NCBI RefSeq assembly: GCF_001577775.1
Contig: NZ_CP010835.1
Location: 992,001-1,056,000, forward strand
From: Pyrococcus kukulkanii
GTDB taxonomy: Archaea; Methanobacteriota_B; Thermococci; Thermococcales; Thermococcaceae
DNA length: 64,000 nucleotides
Reading direction: 5' to 3'
A model generated the notes under the pieces. It did no database searches, was not told where the DNA came from, and saw only the letters and a program-made list of their open reading frames with translations. This document shows, one piece after another, positions 63,599-64,000 of the stretch (within the stretch, counting starts at the first letter, position 1; each line of letters starts with the position of its first letter). Position numbers and translations under genes: made by a program.

Positions 63599-64000
63599 CT
63601 AAGGAATCTCGACCACGTGTCCGTTTCTTGAGATAAATACATCCTTACCGATCATGTATCCCTCTTCCTCGGCAAGCTCAGCGTAGTGGGTGAGCATCCT
63701 AAACTCTCCATGGGCAGGAACTATGTACTCGGGGTTGAGCATCCTGATGAGGTAGCGGTGATCCTCCCTGCTTGCATGCCCCGAAACATGAAGGTTCTTT
63801 ATCATCCTAACTCCCTTCATCCTTAGCTTGGTCTCTAGGGCGTACCTCTGGGCTATATTCAGAGGGTTAGGAATCACTCCAGCTGAGAAAACCACTGTGT
63901 CTCTTTTTCCTATGTCGTAAAGCTCTCCGTTGGCCATTCTAGTTAGGATTGCCCCAGGTTCACCCTGATGCCCGGTAACTATCAGGAGATAATTCTCCCG
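63599..64000 (-). CDS. RNase J-like beta-CASP ribonuclease, C-terminal part
   Basis: The visible 133 residues are the C-terminal end of an archaeal RNase J: IVTGHQGEPGAILTRMANGE, then VFSAGVIPNPLNIAQRYALE, the KNLHVSGHASREDHRYLIRM motif and NPEYIVPAHGEFRMLTHYAE, where His residues complete the MBL/beta-CASP active site. The enzyme is a 5'-3' exoribonuclease in euryarchaea. The frame stays open to the window edge; the N-terminal MBL part lies outside. Confidence 0.93.
   Translation of the reverse strand, partial: RENYLLIVTGHQGEPGAILTRMANGELYDIGKRDTVVFSAGVIPNPLNIAQRYALETKLRMKGVRMIKNLHVSGHASREDHRYLIRMLNPEYIVPAHGEFRMLTHYAELAEEEGYMIGKDVFISRNGHVVEIP

Overview
The window is chromosomal DNA of a hyperthermophilic euryarchaeon of the Thermococcales, almost certainly a Pyrococcus. 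The evidence is a TATA-binding protein of the Pyrococcus type, an archaeal methionyl-tRNA synthetase with a fused C-terminal tRNA-binding domain, NMD3, CutA, an archaeal-type prolyl-tRNA synthetase, an RNase J and a GGPP synthase, together with archaeal TATA boxes, GGAGGTG-type ribosome binding sites, many ATGA/GTGA gene overlaps and a CGP-type C-terminal sorting tail. The species is not resolved; the CutA sequence differs at several positions from the P. horikoshii protein as I remember it.

Region 1 (1-1166) holds a truncated sodium/solute symporter and its one-helix partner. Region 2 (about 1.3-19.9 kb) is an AT-rich catabolic island of about 18.5 kb. It encodes an Opp/Dpp-type ABC importer without ATPases, a BadF/NAGK-type amino-sugar kinase, a GlmS-isomerase-like SIS protein, a secreted GHL10 glycosidase fused to a glutamine-amidotransferase-like domain, a cytosolic neutral-ceramidase-family amidohydrolase, an M14 carboxypeptidase, a GNAT protein, a second SIS protein of the COG4821 type, NagA, an Lrp-like regulator, a Gfo/Idh/MocA oxidoreductase, a TIM-barrel isomerase and a second GHL glycosidase. 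Together these read as uptake and breakdown of an N-acylated amino-sugar polymer that carries amide-linked or peptide substituents, possibly peptidoglycan-like debris. This is the best candidate for an undescribed system here.

Region 3 (20-36.8 kb) is a core region: a THUMP/Trm11-like methyltransferase with an atypical motif IV; two paralogous pairs of secreted helical protein plus membrane-anchored winged-helix regulator, placed in inverted orientation around metG, nfn (with SurR-type sites), a C/D box sRNA, cutA and nmd3; an ABC-2 exporter; a peroxiredoxin; an RHH/PIN toxin-antitoxin pair; and a small operon with an MBL hydrolase, a DUF504 protein and a lipoprotein nuclease. Region 4 (36.8-44 kb) has two AAA_14/DUF4143-type ATPases with palindromes at their initiation sites, one of them frameshifted, a truncated EVE gene beside an IS200/605-like hairpin, UPF0201, and an OPT transporter / PqqD-like / M20 peptidase operon.

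Region 5 (44-58.1 kb) holds informational and housekeeping genes: TBP, a UPF0200 kinase, ProRS, a flippase, a metallophosphoesterase that has lost all its metal ligands, a COG1205 helicase, a UPF0282 MBL protein, tRNA-Tyr, a HIT protein, an AI-2E protein, nicotinamidase, homoserine dehydrogenase, NAD kinase, an M50-like membrane protease and GGPP synthase. Region 6 (58.1-64 kb) contains a 1233-residue secreted CARDB protein flanked by two gene deserts with decayed coding traces. It sits between idsA and rnj, genes I recall as neighbours in this order, so it looks like an insertion.
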